DNA from: Hydractinia symbiolongicarpus
Lineage: Eukaryota; Cnidaria; Hydrozoa; Anthoathecata; Hydractiniidae
Direction of reading: 5' to 3'
NCBI RefSeq assembly: GCF_029227915.1
Contig: NC_079877.1
Span: 8,432,001 to 8,496,000 of the forward strand
DNA: 64,000 bases
The notes under the pieces: model-generated
What the model saw: the letters and a program-made list of their open reading frames with translations, nothing else
What the model was told of the DNA's origin: nothing
Databases searched by the model: none
Shown here: piece by piece, positions 27,576-37,229 of the stretch
How the letters are laid out: each line of letters begins with the position of its first letter
Position numbering within the stretch: the first letter of the stretch is position 1
Program-made: the position numbers and the translations under genes

Positions 27576-27691
27576 GTCGGGATGGCCGAGCGGTCTAAGG
27601 CGCCAGACTCAAGACAAAATGTTCTTTCACTCATCGCGTGGAGAATTCTGGTCCTCGAATGAGGGCGTGGGTTCGAATCCCACTTCCGACA
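27576..27691 (+). tRNA. tRNA-Leu(CAA) with intron, unit 22
   Basis: Exons match consensus; intron C to T at 27627. Confidence 0.94.
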
Positions 27692-27732
27692 ACTTTTCCC
27701 TGCCACACAAAATTTTAGGCCTAAAATGCAAG

Positions 27733-27826
27733 TCCACCGAGCCGGATTTGAACCAGCGACCTAAGGATGCCTGAGTGGTATAAGTTCGTCTACAGTCCTC
27801 CGCTCTACCAACTGAGCTATCGGTGG
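27733..27826 (-). tRNA. tRNA-Tyr(GTA) with intron, unit 22
   Basis: Matches consensus. Confidence 0.95.
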
Positions 27827-27919
27827 ATGTAGCATCGTACAGTTCTTGTGCAGGACTATGCAGGTCATGTCACGTTTGTAGTATGACGTGGTTTTTAAAA
27901 TGATGCGATAGCTCGCACG

Positions 27920-27991
27920 TAGCAGAGGTAGGTTTCGATCCACCGACCTCTGGGTTATGGGCCCAGCACGCTTCCTCTGCGCCACTCTGCT
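27920..27991 (-). tRNA. Initiator tRNA-Met(CAT), unit 22
   Basis: A63 to T and C64 to A (plus-strand 27929-27930), two T-stem mismatches. Confidence 0.82.
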
Positions 27992-28079
27992 GAAGGTAGG
28001 TAAGCTGAAATGTGTCTGATGTAAGGTGTAGTTTAGTATTGCGAACAGCACTCGAACTATGACCTTTTTACCATTTCCA

Positions 28080-28152
28080 GGGGGATTAGCTCACATGGTA
28101 GAGCGCTCGCTTTGCATGCGAGAGGTACCGGGATCGATGCCCGGATCCTCCA
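28080..28152 (+). tRNA. tRNA-Ala(TGC), unit 22
   Basis: Matches consensus. Confidence 0.95.
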
Positions 28153-28411
28153 AGACGATTTTTTTAATTTATTTATTTTTATACTAATTTCAGTAGTTGC
28201 CAATGGTCATAAGAGGATTTATGATGCTCCTAAGATTACCTGGTATTAATAATAATAATAATAATACTAAACCGCGCTGCATATGTCTAGAGCATTTCTT
28301 GCTGTTTAATTTCGCATTGACAGTATACACAGTTTCAGCTTTTAACATGATCGACCGTGTGGCATTCGGGCATTGACGCCATCGCGAACATATTATTTAA
28401 ATATGAACTCG

Positions 28412-28483
28412 TCCTCGGTAGTATAGTGGTAAGTATCCCCGCCTGTCACGCGGGAGACCGGGGTTCGATTCCCCGCCGGGGAG
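28412..28483 (+). tRNA. tRNA-Asp(GTC), unit 22
   Basis: Matches consensus. Confidence 0.95.
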
Positions 28484-28556
28484 GTTCTTTTTATCTTGTC
28501 AATGTTTCGTTTCACGTCAGTAGCGTTCGCGGGACTGTCCGGGAATACAGATTTAC

Positions 28557-28629
28557 GCCCGGTTAGCTCAGTCGGTAGAGCATCAGACTTTTAATCTGAG
28601 GGTCGCGGGTTCGAGTCCCTCATCGGGCG
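28557..28629 (+). tRNA. tRNA-Lys(TTT), unit 22
   Basis: Matches consensus. Confidence 0.95.
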
Positions 28630-28736
28630 TAACAATTATTTGGTACGATGGTGAACTAACTTTCACCACAATGTCTTGTCGAAAGAGGATGAATAACGTA
28701 ACATTTGCGGAGTGGCAAAGGCGAAGCAAACTTGAT

Positions 28737-28809
28737 GGGGAACTAGCTCAGATCGTAAAGCGCTCGCTTAGCATGCGAGAGGTACCGGGATCGATGCCCG
28801 GGTTCTCCA
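28737..28809 (+). tRNA. tRNA-Ala(AGC), unit 23
   Basis: Conserved G18 changed to C and D-stem G22 to A; probably impaired. Confidence 0.8.
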
Positions 28810-28877
28810 ATGCCTTTTCCATAGGCGTAAAATAAATGAAATTTGCGCAGAGCAATTTGCAGCAGCGTTCGTGTCAT

Positions 28878-28993
28878 TTCGGGATGGCCGAGCGGTCTAA
28901 GGCGCCAGACTCAAGACAAAATGTTCTTCCACTCATCGCGTGGAGAATTCTGGTCCTCGAATGAGGGCGTGGGTTCGAATCCCACTTCCGACA
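28878..28993 (+). tRNA. tRNA-Leu(CAA) with intron, unit 23
   Basis: G1 changed to T at 28878, losing the terminal acceptor pair. Confidence 0.85.
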
Positions 28994-29034
28994 ACTTTTC
29001 CCTGCCACACAAAATTTTAGGCCTAAAATGCAAG

Positions 29035-29128
29035 TCCACCGAGCCGGATTTGAACCAGCATCCTAAGGATGCCTGAGTGGTATAAGTTCGTCTACAGTCC
29101 TCCGCTCTACCAACTGAGCTATCGGTGG
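29035..29128 (-). tRNA. tRNA-Tyr(GTA) with intron, unit 23
   Basis: T47 to A and C48 to T (plus-strand 29060-29061) in the variable loop; C48 normally makes the Levitt pair. Confidence 0.86.
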
Positions 29129-29221
29129 ATGTAGCATCGTACAGTTCTTGTGCAGGACTATGCAGGTCATGTCACGTTTGTGGTATGACGTGGTTTTTAA
29201 AATGATGCGATAGCTCGCACG

Positions 29222-29293
29222 TAGCAGAGGGTGGTTTCGATCCACCGACCTCTGGGTTATGGGCCCAGCACGCTTCCTCTGCGCCACTCTGCT
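29222..29293 (-). tRNA. Initiator tRNA-Met(CAT), unit 23
   Basis: Matches consensus. Confidence 0.95.
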
Positions 29294-29381
29294 GAAGGTA
29301 GGTAAGCTGAAATGTGTCTGATGTAAGGTGTAGTTTAGTATTGCGAACAGCACTCGAACTATGACCTTTTTACCATTTCCA

Positions 29382-29454
29382 GGGGGATTAGCTCACATGG
29401 TAGAGCGCTCGCTTTGCATGCGAGAGGTACCGGGATCGATGCCCGGATCCTCCA
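29382..29454 (+). tRNA. tRNA-Ala(TGC), unit 23
   Basis: Matches consensus. Confidence 0.95.
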
Positions 29455-29712
29455 AGACGATGTTTTTAATTTATTTATTTTTATACTAATTTCAGTAGTT
29501 GCCAATGGTCATAAGAGGATTTATGATGCTCCTAAGATTACCTGGTATTAATAATAATAATAATAATACTAAACCGCGCTGCATTTGTCTAGAGCATTTC
29601 TTGCTGTTTAATTTCGCATTGACAGTATACACAGTTTCAGCTTTTAACATGATCGACCGTGTGGCATTCGGGCATTGACGCCATCGCGAACATATTATTT
29701 AAAATGAACTCG

Positions 29713-29784
29713 TCCTCGGTAGTATAGTGGTAAGTATCCCCGCCTGTCACGCGGGAGACCGGGGTTCGACTCCCCCCCGGGGAG
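29713..29784 (+). tRNA. tRNA-Asp(GTC), unit 23
   Basis: T59 to C (29770) and G65 to C (29776), as unit 17. One base is deleted in the AT-rich block just upstream. Confidence 0.85.
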
Positions 29785-29857
29785 GTTCTTTTTATCTTGT
29801 CAATGTTTCGTTTTACGTCAGTAGCGTTCGCGGGACTGTCCGGGAATACAGATTTAC

Positions 29858-29930
29858 GCCCGGTTAGCTCAGTCGGTAGAGCATCAGACTTTTAATCTGA
29901 GGGTCGCGGGTTCGAGTCCCTCATCGGGCG
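29858..29930 (+). tRNA. tRNA-Lys(TTT), unit 23
   Basis: Matches consensus. Confidence 0.95.
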
Positions 29931-30037
29931 TAACAATTATTTGGTACGATGGTGAACTAACTTTCACCACAATGTCTTGTCGAAAGAGGATGAATAACGT
30001 AACATTTGCGGAGTGGCAAAGGCGAAGCAAACTTGAT

Positions 30038-30110
30038 GGGGAACTAGCTCAGATGGTAGAGCGCTCGCTTAGCATGCGAGAGGTACCGGGATCGATGCCC
30101 GGGTTCTCCA
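30038..30110 (+). tRNA. tRNA-Ala(AGC), unit 24
   Basis: Matches consensus. Confidence 0.95.
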
Positions 30111-30178
30111 ATGCCTTTTCCATAGGCGTAAAATAAATGAAATTTGCGCAGAGCAATTTGCAGCAGCGTTCGTGTCAT

Positions 30179-30294
30179 GTCGGGATGGCCGAGCGGTCTA
30201 AGGCGCCAGACTCAAGACAAAATGTTCTTCCACTCATCGCGTGGAGAATTCTGGTCCTCGAATGAGGGCGTGGGTTAGAATCCCACTTCCGACA
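30179..30294 (+). tRNA. tRNA-Leu(CAA) with intron, unit 24
   Basis: Box B C56 changed to A at 30277; probably poorly transcribed. Confidence 0.82.
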
Positions 30295-30335
30295 ACTTTT
30301 CCCTGCCACACAAAATTTTAGGCCTAAAATGCAAT

Positions 30336-30429
30336 TCCACCGAGCTGGATTTGAACCAGCGACCTAATGATGCCTGAGTGGTATAAGTTCGTCTACAGTC
30401 CTCCGCTCTACCAACTGAGCTATCGGTGG
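30336..30429 (-). tRNA. tRNA-Tyr(GTA) with intron, unit 24
   Basis: G63 to A (plus-strand T30346, restoring a Watson-Crick T51-A63 pair) and C41 to A (plus-strand T30368, an anticodon-stem mismatch). Confidence 0.87.
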
Positions 30430-30522
30430 ATGTAGCATCGTACAGTTCTTGTGCAGGACTATGCAGGTCATGTCACGTTTGTAGTATGACGTGGTTTTTA
30501 AAATGATGCGATAGCTCGCACG

Positions 30523-30594
30523 TAGCAGAGGGTGGTTTCGATCCACCGACCTCTGGGTTATGGGCCCAGCACGCTTCCTCTGCGCCACTCTGCT
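30523..30594 (-). tRNA. Initiator tRNA-Met(CAT), unit 24
   Basis: Matches consensus. Confidence 0.95.
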
Positions 30595-30682
30595 GAAGGT
30601 AGGTAAGCTGAAATGTGTCTGATGTAAGGTGTAGTTTAGTATTGCGAACAGCACTCGAACTATGACCTTTTTACCATTTCCA

Positions 30683-30755
30683 GGGGGATTAGCTCACATG
30701 GTAGAGCGCTCGCTTTGCATGCGAGAGGTACCGGGATCGATGCCCGGATCCTCCA
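30683..30755 (+). tRNA. tRNA-Ala(TGC), unit 24
   Basis: Matches consensus. Confidence 0.95.
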
Positions 30756-31014
30756 AGACGATGTTTTTAATTTATTTATTTTTATACTAATTTCAGTAGT
30801 TGCCAATGGTCATAAGAGGATTTATGATGCTCCTAAGATTACCTGGTATTAATAATAATAATAATAATACTAAACCGCGCTGCATATGTCTAGAGCATTT
30901 CTTGCTGTTTAATTTCGCATTGACAGTATACACAGTTTCAGCTTTTAACATGATCGACCGTGTGGCATTCGGGCATTGACGCCATCGCGAACATATTATT
31001 TAAATATGAACTCG

Positions 31015-31086
31015 TCCTCGGTAGTATAGTGGTAAGTATCCCCGCCTGTCACGCGGGAGACCGGGGTTCGATTCCCCGCCGGGGAG
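31015..31086 (+). tRNA. tRNA-Asp(GTC), unit 24
   Basis: Matches consensus. Confidence 0.95.
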
Positions 31087-31159
31087 GTTCTTTTTATCTT
31101 GTCAATGTTTCGTTTCACGTCAGTAGCGTTCGCGGGACTGTCCGGGAATACAGATTTAC

Positions 31160-31232
31160 GCCCGGTTAGCTCAGTCGGTAGAGCATCAGACTTTTAATCT
31201 GAGGGTTGCGGTTTCGAGTCCCTCATCGGGCG
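31160..31232 (+). tRNA. tRNA-Lys(TTT), unit 24
   Basis: C48 to T (31207) and G53 to T (31212); the invariant G53-C61 pair and box B are damaged. Confidence 0.8.
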
Positions 31233-31339
31233 TAACAATTATTTGGTACGATGGTGAACTAACTTTCACCACAATGTCTTGTCGAAAGAGGATGAATAAC
31301 GTAACATTTGCGGAGTGGCAAAGGCGAAGCAAACTTGAT

Positions 31340-31412
31340 GGGGAACTAGCTCAGATGGTAGAGCGCTCGCTTAGCATGCGAGAGGTACCGGGATCGATGC
31401 CCGGGTTCTCCA
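31340..31412 (+). tRNA. tRNA-Ala(AGC), unit 25
   Basis: Matches consensus. Confidence 0.95.
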
Positions 31413-31480
31413 ATGCCTTTTCCATAGGCGTAAAATAAATGAAATTTGCGCAGAGCAATTTGCAGCAGCGTTCGTGTCAT

Positions 31481-31596
31481 GTCGGGATGGCCGAGCGGTC
31501 TAAGGCGCCAGACTCAAGACAAAATGTTCTTCCACTCATCGCGTGGAGAATTCTGGTCCTCGAATGAGGGCGTGGGTTCGAATCCCACTTCCGACA
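31481..31596 (+). tRNA. tRNA-Leu(CAA) with intron, unit 25
   Basis: Matches consensus. Confidence 0.95.
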
Positions 31597-31637
31597 ACTT
31601 TTCCCTGCCACACAAAATTTTAGGCCTAAAATGCAAG

Positions 31638-31731
31638 TCCACCGAGCCGGATTTGAACCAGCGACCTAAGGATGCCTGAGTGGTATAGGTTCGTCTACAG
31701 TCCTCCGCTCTACCAACTGAGCTATCGGTGG
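31638..31731 (-). tRNA. tRNA-Tyr(GTA) with intron, unit 25
   Basis: Exons match consensus; intron change at 31688, shared with unit 27. Confidence 0.95.
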
Positions 31732-31824
31732 ATGTAGCATCGTACAGTTCTTGTGCAGGACTATGCAGGTCATGTCACGTTTGTAGTATGACGTGGTTTT
31801 TAAAATTATGCGATAGCTCGCACG

Positions 31825-31896
31825 TAGCAGAGGGTGGTTTCGATCCACCGACCTCTGGGTTATGGGCCCAGCACGCTTCTTCTGCGCCACTCTGAA
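31825..31896 (-). tRNA. Initiator tRNA-Met(CAT), unit 25, 5' end damaged
   Basis: An 18-bp deletion spans the 5' end and its upstream flank, replacing A1-G2 by T-T. The A1:T72 pair essential to initiators and the G2-C71 pair are lost. G18 is also changed to A (plus-strand T31880). Probably not a working initiator. Confidence 0.72.
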
Positions 31897-31966
31897 ATGT
31901 GTCTGATGTAAAGTGTAGTTTAGTATTGCGAACAGCACTCGAACTATGACCTTTTTACCATTTCCA

Positions 31967-32039
31967 GGGGGATTAGCTCACATGGTAGAGCGCTCGCTTT
32001 GCATGCGAGAGGTACCGGGATCGATGCCCGGATCCTCCA
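31967..32039 (+). tRNA. tRNA-Ala(TGC), unit 25
   Basis: Matches consensus. Confidence 0.95.
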
Positions 32040-32298
32040 AGACGATGTTTTTAATTTATTTATTTTTATACTAATTTCAGTAGTTGCCAATGGTCATAAG
32101 AGGATTTATGATGCTCCTAAGATTACCTGGTATTAATAATAATAATAATAATACTAAACCGCGCTGCATATGTCTAGAGCATTTTTTGCTGTTTAATTTC
32201 GCATTGACAGTATACACAGTTTCAGCTTTTAACATGATCGACCGTGTGGCATTCGGGCATTGACGCCATCGCGAACATATTATTTAAATATGAACTCG

Positions 32299-32370
32299 TC
32301 CTCGGTAGTATAGTGGTAAGTATCCCCGCCTGTCACGCGGGAGACCGGGGTTCGATTCCCCGCCGGGGAG
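32299..32370 (+). tRNA. tRNA-Asp(GTC), unit 25
   Basis: Matches consensus. Confidence 0.95.
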
Positions 32371-32443
32371 GTTCTTTTTATCTTGTCAATGTTTCGTTTC
32401 ACGTCAGTAGCGTTCGCGGGACTGTCCGGGAATACAGATTTAC

Positions 32444-32516
32444 GCCCGGTTAAATCAGTCGGTAGAGCATCAGACTTTTAATCTGAGGGTCGCGGGTTCG
32501 AGTCCCTCATCGGGCG
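32444..32516 (+). tRNA. tRNA-Lys(TTT), unit 25
   Basis: G10 and C11 both changed to A (32453-32454), inside box A; the D stem loses two pairs. Confidence 0.78.
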
Positions 32517-32623
32517 TAACAATTATTTGGTACGATGGTGAACTAACTTTCACCACAATGTCTTGTCGAAAGAGGATGAATAACGTAACATTTGCGGAGT
32601 GGCAAAGGCGAAGCAAACTTGAT

Positions 32624-32696
32624 GGGGAACTAGCTCAGATGGTAGAGCGCTCGCTTAGCATGCGAGAGGTACCGGGATCGATGCCCGGGTTCTCCA
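32624..32696 (+). tRNA. tRNA-Ala(AGC), unit 26
   Basis: Matches consensus. Confidence 0.95.
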
Positions 32697-32764
32697 ATGC
32701 CTTTTCCATAGGCGTAAAATAAATGAAATTTGCGCAGAGCAATTTGCAGCAGCGTTCGTGTCAT

Positions 32765-32880
32765 GTCGGGATGGCCGAGCGGTCTAAGGCGCCAGACTCA
32801 AGACAAAATGTTCTTCCACTCATCGCGTGGAGAATTCTGGTCCTCGAATGAGGGCGTGGGTTCGAATCCCACTTCCGACA
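32765..32880 (+). tRNA. tRNA-Leu(CAA) with intron, unit 26
   Basis: Matches consensus. Confidence 0.95.
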
Positions 32881-32921
32881 ACTTTTCCCTGCCACACAAA
32901 ATTTTAGGCCTAAAATGCAAG

Positions 32922-33015
32922 TCCACCGAGCCGGATTTGAACCAGCGACCTAAGGATGCCTGAGTGGTATGAGTTCGTCTACAGTCCTCCGCTCTACCAA
33001 CTGAGCTATCGGTGG
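32922..33015 (-). tRNA. tRNA-Tyr(GTA) with intron, unit 26
   Basis: Exons match consensus; intron change at 32971. Confidence 0.95.
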
Positions 33016-33108
33016 ATGTAGCATCGTACAGTTCTTGTGCAGGACTATGCAGGTCATGTCACGTTTGTAGTATGACGTGGTTCTTAAAATGATGCGATAG
33101 CTCGCACG

Positions 33109-33180
33109 TAGCAGAGGGTGGTTTCGATCCACCGACCTCTGGGTTATGGGCCCAGCACGCTTCCTCTGCGCCACTCTGCT
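33109..33180 (-). tRNA. Initiator tRNA-Met(CAT), unit 26
   Basis: Matches consensus. Confidence 0.95.
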
Positions 33181-33268
33181 GAAGGTAGGTAAGCTGAAAT
33201 GTGTCTGATGTAAGGTGTAGTTTAGTATTGCGAACAGCACTCGAACTATGACCTTTTTACCATTTCCA

Positions 33269-33341
33269 GGGGGATTAGCTCACATGGTAGAGCGCTCGCT
33301 TTGCATGCGAGAGGTACCGGGATCGATGCCCGGATCCTCCA
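33269..33341 (+). tRNA. tRNA-Ala(TGC), unit 26
   Basis: Matches consensus. Confidence 0.95.
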
Positions 33342-33600
33342 AGACGATGTTTTTAATTTATTTATTTTTATACTAATTTCAGTAGTTGCCAATGGTCATA
33401 AGAGGATTTATGATGCTCCTAAGATTACCTGGTATTAATAATAATAATAATAATACTAAACTGCGCTGCATATGTCTAGAGCATTTCTTGCTGTTTAATT
33501 TCGCATTGACAGTATACACAGTTTCAGCTTTTAACATGATCGACCGTGTGGCATTCGGGCATTGACGCCATCGCGAACATATTATTTAAATATGAACTCG

Positions 33601-33672
33601 TCCTCGGTAGTATAGTGGTAAGTATCCCCGCCTGTCACGCGGGAGACCGGGGTTCGATTCCCCGCCGGGGAG
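33601..33672 (+). tRNA. tRNA-Asp(GTC), unit 26
   Basis: Matches consensus. Confidence 0.95.
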
Positions 33673-33745
33673 GTTCTTTTTATCTTGTCAATGTTTCGTT
33701 TCACGTCAGTAGCGTTCGCGGGACTGTCCGGGAATACAGATTTAC

Positions 33746-33818
33746 GCCCGGTTAGCTCAGTCGGTAGAGCATCAGACTTTTAATCTGAGGGTCGCGGGTT
33801 CGAGTCCCTCATCGGGCG
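33746..33818 (+). tRNA. tRNA-Lys(TTT), unit 26
   Basis: Matches consensus. Confidence 0.95.
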
Positions 33819-33925
33819 TAACAATTATTTGGTACGATGGTGAACTAACTTTCACCACAATGTCTTGTCGAAAGAGGATGAATAACGTAACATTTGCGGA
33901 GTGGCAAAGGCGAAGCAAACTTGAT

Positions 33926-33998
33926 GGGGAACTAGCTCAGATGGTAGAGCGCTCGCTTAGCATGCGAGAGGTACCGGGATCGATGCCCGGGTTCTCCA
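33926..33998 (+). tRNA. tRNA-Ala(AGC), unit 27
   Basis: Matches consensus. Confidence 0.95.
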
Positions 33999-34066
33999 AT
34001 GCCTTTTCCATAGGCGTAAAATAAATGAAATTTGCGCAGAGCAATTTGCAGCAGCGTTCGTGTCAT

Positions 34067-34182
34067 GTCGGGATGGCCGAGCGGTCTAAGGCGCCAGACT
34101 CAAGACAAAATGTTCTTCCACTCATCGCGTGGAGAATTCTGGTCCTCGAATGAGGGCGTGGGTTCGAATCCCACTTCCGACA
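34067..34182 (+). tRNA. tRNA-Leu(CAA) with intron, unit 27
   Basis: Matches consensus. Confidence 0.95.
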
Positions 34183-34223
34183 ACTTTTCCCTGCCACACA
34201 AAATTTTAGGCCTAAAATGCAAG

Positions 34224-34317
34224 TCCACCGAGCCGGATTTGAACCAGCGACCTAAGGATGCCTGAGTGGTATAGGTTCGTCTACAGTCCTACGCTCTACC
34301 AACTGAGCTATCGGTGG
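34224..34317 (-). tRNA. tRNA-Tyr(GTA) with intron, unit 27
   Basis: Intron change at 34274 as unit 25; G27 to T (plus-strand A34291) breaks the first anticodon-stem pair. Confidence 0.88.
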
Positions 34318-34410
34318 ATGTAGCATCGTACAGTTCTTGTGCAGGACTATGCAGGTCATGTCACGTTTGTAGTATGACGTGGTTTTTAAAATGATGCGAT
34401 AGCTCGCACG

Positions 34411-34482
34411 TAGCAGAGGGTGGTTTCGATCCACCGACCTCTGGGTTATGGGCCCAGCACGCTTCCTCTGCGCCACTCTGAA
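34411..34482 (-). tRNA. Initiator tRNA-Met(CAT), unit 27, 5' end damaged
   Basis: Carries the same 18-bp deletion as unit 25: A1-G2 replaced by T-T, so A1:T72 and G2-C71 are lost. Confidence 0.74.
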
Positions 34483-34552
34483 ATGTGTCTGATGTAAGGT
34501 GTAGTTTAGTATTGCGAACAGCACTCGAACTATGACCTTTTTACCATTTCCA

Positions 34553-34625
34553 GGGGGATTAGCTCACATGGTAGAGCGCTCGCTTTGCATGCGAGAGGTA
34601 CCGGGATCGATGCCCGGATCCTCCA
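34553..34625 (+). tRNA. tRNA-Ala(TGC), unit 27
   Basis: Matches consensus. Confidence 0.95.
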
Positions 34626-34884
34626 AGACGATGTTTTTAATTTATTTATTTTTATACTAATTTCAGTAGTTGCCAATGGTCATAAGAGGATTTATGATGC
34701 TCCTAAGATTACCTGGTATTAATAATAATAATAATAATACTAAACCGCGCTGCATATGTCTAGAGCATTTCTTGCTGTTTAATTTCGCATTGACAGTATA
34801 CACAGTTTCAGCTTTTAACATGATCGACCGTGTGGCATTCGGGCATTGACGCCATCGCGAACATATTATTTAAATATGAACTCG

Positions 34885-34956
34885 TCCTCGGTAGTATAGT
34901 GGTAAGTATCCCCGCCTGTCACGCGGGAGACCGGGGTTCGATTCCCCGCCGGGGAG
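34885..34956 (+). tRNA. tRNA-Asp(GTC), unit 27
   Basis: Matches consensus. Confidence 0.95.
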
Positions 34957-35029
34957 GTTCTTTTTATCTTGTCAATGTTTCGTTTCACGTCAGTAGCGTT
35001 CGCGGGACTGTCCGGGAATACAGATTTAC

Positions 35030-35102
35030 GCCCGGTTAGATCAGTCGGTAGAGCATCAGACTTTTAATCTGAGGGTCGCGGGTTCGAGTCCCTCATCGGG
35101 CG
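35030..35102 (+). tRNA. tRNA-Lys(TTT), unit 27
   Basis: Box A C11 to A at 35040. Confidence 0.86.
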
Positions 35103-35209
35103 TAACAATTATTTGGTACGATGGTGAACTAACTTTCACCACAATGTCTTGTCGAAAGAGGATGAATAACGTAACATTTGCGGAGTGGCAAAGGCGAAGC
35201 AAACTTGAT

Positions 35210-35282
35210 GGGGAACTAGCTCAGATGGTAGAGCGCTCGCTTAGCATGCGAGAGGTACCGGGATCGATGCCCGGGTTCTCCA
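35210..35282 (+). tRNA. tRNA-Ala(AGC), unit 28
   Basis: Matches consensus. Confidence 0.95.
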
Positions 35283-35350
35283 ATGCCTTTTCCATAGGCG
35301 TAAAATAAATGAAATTTGCGCAGAGCAATTTGCAGCAGCGTTCGTGTCAT

Positions 35351-35466
35351 GTCGGGATGGCCGAGCGGTCTAAGGCGCCAGACTCAAGACAAAATGTTCT
35401 TCCACTCATCGCGTGGAGAATTCTGGTCCTCGAATGAGGGCGTGGGTTCGAATCCCACTTCCGACA
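35351..35466 (+). tRNA. tRNA-Leu(CAA) with intron, unit 28
   Basis: Matches consensus. Confidence 0.95.
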
Positions 35467-35507
35467 ACTTTTCCCTGCCACACAAAATTTTAGGCCTAAA
35501 ATGCAAG

Positions 35508-35601
35508 TCCACCGAGCCGGATTTGAACCAGCGACCTAAGGATGCCTGAGTGGTATAAGTTCGTCTACAGTCCTCCGCTCTACCAACTGAGCTATCGGTG
35601 G
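35508..35601 (-). tRNA. tRNA-Tyr(GTA) with intron, unit 28
   Basis: Matches consensus. Confidence 0.95.
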
Positions 35602-35694
35602 ATGTAGCATCGTACAGTTCTTGTGCAGGACTATGCAGGTCATGTCACGTTTGTAGTATGACGTGGTTTTTAAAATGATGCGATAGCTCGCACG

Positions 35695-35766
35695 TAGCAG
35701 AGGGTGGTTTCGATCCACCGACCTCTGGGTTATGGGCCCAGCACGCTTCCTCTGCGCCACTCTGCT
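35695..35766 (-). tRNA. Initiator tRNA-Met(CAT), unit 28
   Basis: Matches consensus. Confidence 0.95.
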
Positions 35767-35854
35767 GAAGGTAGGTAAGCTGAAATGTGTCTGATGTAAG
35801 GTGTAGTTTAGTATTGCGAACAGCACTCGAACTATGACCTTTTTACCATTTCCA

Positions 35855-35927
35855 GGGGGATTAGCTCACATGGTAGAGCGCTCGCTTTGCATGCGAGAGG
35901 TACCGGGATCGATGCCCGGATCCTCCA
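35855..35927 (+). tRNA. tRNA-Ala(TGC), unit 28
   Basis: Matches consensus. Confidence 0.95.
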
Positions 35928-36186
35928 AGACGATGTTTTTAATTTATTTATTTTTATACTAATTTCAGTAGTTGCCAATGGTCATAAGAGGATTTATGAT
36001 GCTCCTAAGATTACCTGGTATTAATAATAATAATAATAATACCAAACCGCGCTGCATATGTCTAGAGCATTTCTTGCTGTTTAATTTCGCATTGACAGTA
36101 TACACAGTTTCAGCTTTTAACATGATCGACCGTGTGGCATTCGGGCATTGACGCCATCGCGAACATATTATTTAAATATGAACTCG

Positions 36187-36258
36187 TCCTCGGTAGTATA
36201 GTGGTAAGTATCCCCGCCTGTCACGCGGGAGACCGGGGTTCGATTCCCCGCCGGGGAG
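36187..36258 (+). tRNA. tRNA-Asp(GTC), unit 28
   Basis: Matches consensus. Confidence 0.95.
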
Positions 36259-36331
36259 GTTCTTTTTATCTTGTCAATGTTTCGTTTCACGTCAGTAGCG
36301 TTCGCGGGACTGTCCGGGAATACAGATTTAC

Positions 36332-36404
36332 GCCCGGTTAGCTCAGTCGGTAGAGCATCAGACTTTTAATCTGAGGGTCGCGGGTTCGAGTCCCTCATCG
36401 GGCG
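36332..36404 (+). tRNA. tRNA-Lys(TTT), unit 28
   Basis: Matches consensus. Confidence 0.95.
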
Positions 36405-36511
36405 TAACAATTATTTGGTACGATGGTGAACTAACTTTCACCACAATGTCTTGTCGAAAGAGGATGAATAACGTAACATTTGCGGAGTGGCAAAGGCGAA
36501 GCAAACTTGAT

Positions 36512-36584
36512 GGGGAACTAGCTCAGATGGTAGAGCGCTCGCTTAGCATGCGAGAGGTACCGGGATCGATGCCCGGGTTCTCCA
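36512..36584 (+). tRNA. tRNA-Ala(AGC), unit 29
   Basis: Matches consensus. Confidence 0.95.
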
Positions 36585-36652
36585 ATGCCTTTTCCATAGG
36601 CGTAAAATAAATGAAATTTGCGCAGAGCAATTTGCAGCAGCGTTCGTGTCAT

Positions 36653-36768
36653 GTCGGGATGGCCGAGCGGTCTAAGGCGCCAGACTCAAGACAAAATGTT
36701 CTTCCACTCATCGCGTGGAGAATTCTGGTCCTCGAATGAGGGCGTGGGTTCGAATCCCACTTCCGACA
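36653..36768 (+). tRNA. tRNA-Leu(CAA) with intron, unit 29
   Basis: Matches consensus. Confidence 0.95.
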
Positions 36769-36809
36769 ACTTTTCCCTGCCACACAAAATTTTAGGCCTA
36801 AAATGCAAG

Positions 36810-36903
36810 TCCACCGAGCCGGATTTGAACCAGCGACCTAAGGATGCCTGAGTGGTATAAGTTCGTCTACAGTCCTCCGCTCTACCAACTGAGCTATCGG
36901 TGG
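36810..36903 (-). tRNA. tRNA-Tyr(GTA) with intron, unit 29
   Basis: Matches consensus. Confidence 0.95.
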
Positions 36904-36996
36904 ATGTAGCATCGTACAGTTCTTGTGCAGGACTATGCAGGTCATGTCACGTTTGTAGTATGACGTGGTTTTTAAAATGATGCGATAGCTCGCACG

Positions 36997-37068
36997 TAGC
37001 AGAGGGTGGTTTCGATCCACCGACCTCTGGGTTATGGGCCCAGCGCGCTTCCTCTGCGCCACTCTGCT
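36997..37068 (-). tRNA. Initiator tRNA-Met(CAT), unit 29
   Basis: T25 to C (plus-strand G37045), turning the G10-T25 wobble into a G-C pair; shared with unit 30. Confidence 0.94.
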
Positions 37069-37156
37069 GAAGGTAGGTAAGCTGAAATGTGTCTGATGTA
37101 AGGTGTAGTTTAGTATTGCGAACAGCACTCGAACTATGACCTTTTTACCATTTCCA

Positions 37157-37229
37157 GGGGGATTAGCTCACATGGTAGAGCGCTCGCTTTGCATGCGAGA
37201 GGTACCGGGATCGATGCCCGGATCCTCCA
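37157..37229 (+). tRNA. tRNA-Ala(TGC), unit 29
   Basis: Matches consensus. Confidence 0.95.

Larger units (their letters stand above)
31340..36511. repeat. Two-unit higher-order repeat, units 25 to 28
   Basis: Units 25 and 27 share the same 18-bp deletion at the iMet 5' end, the same Tyr intron substitution and Lys C11 to A. Units 26 and 28 have neither. The period is 2586 bp. Confidence 0.88.
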
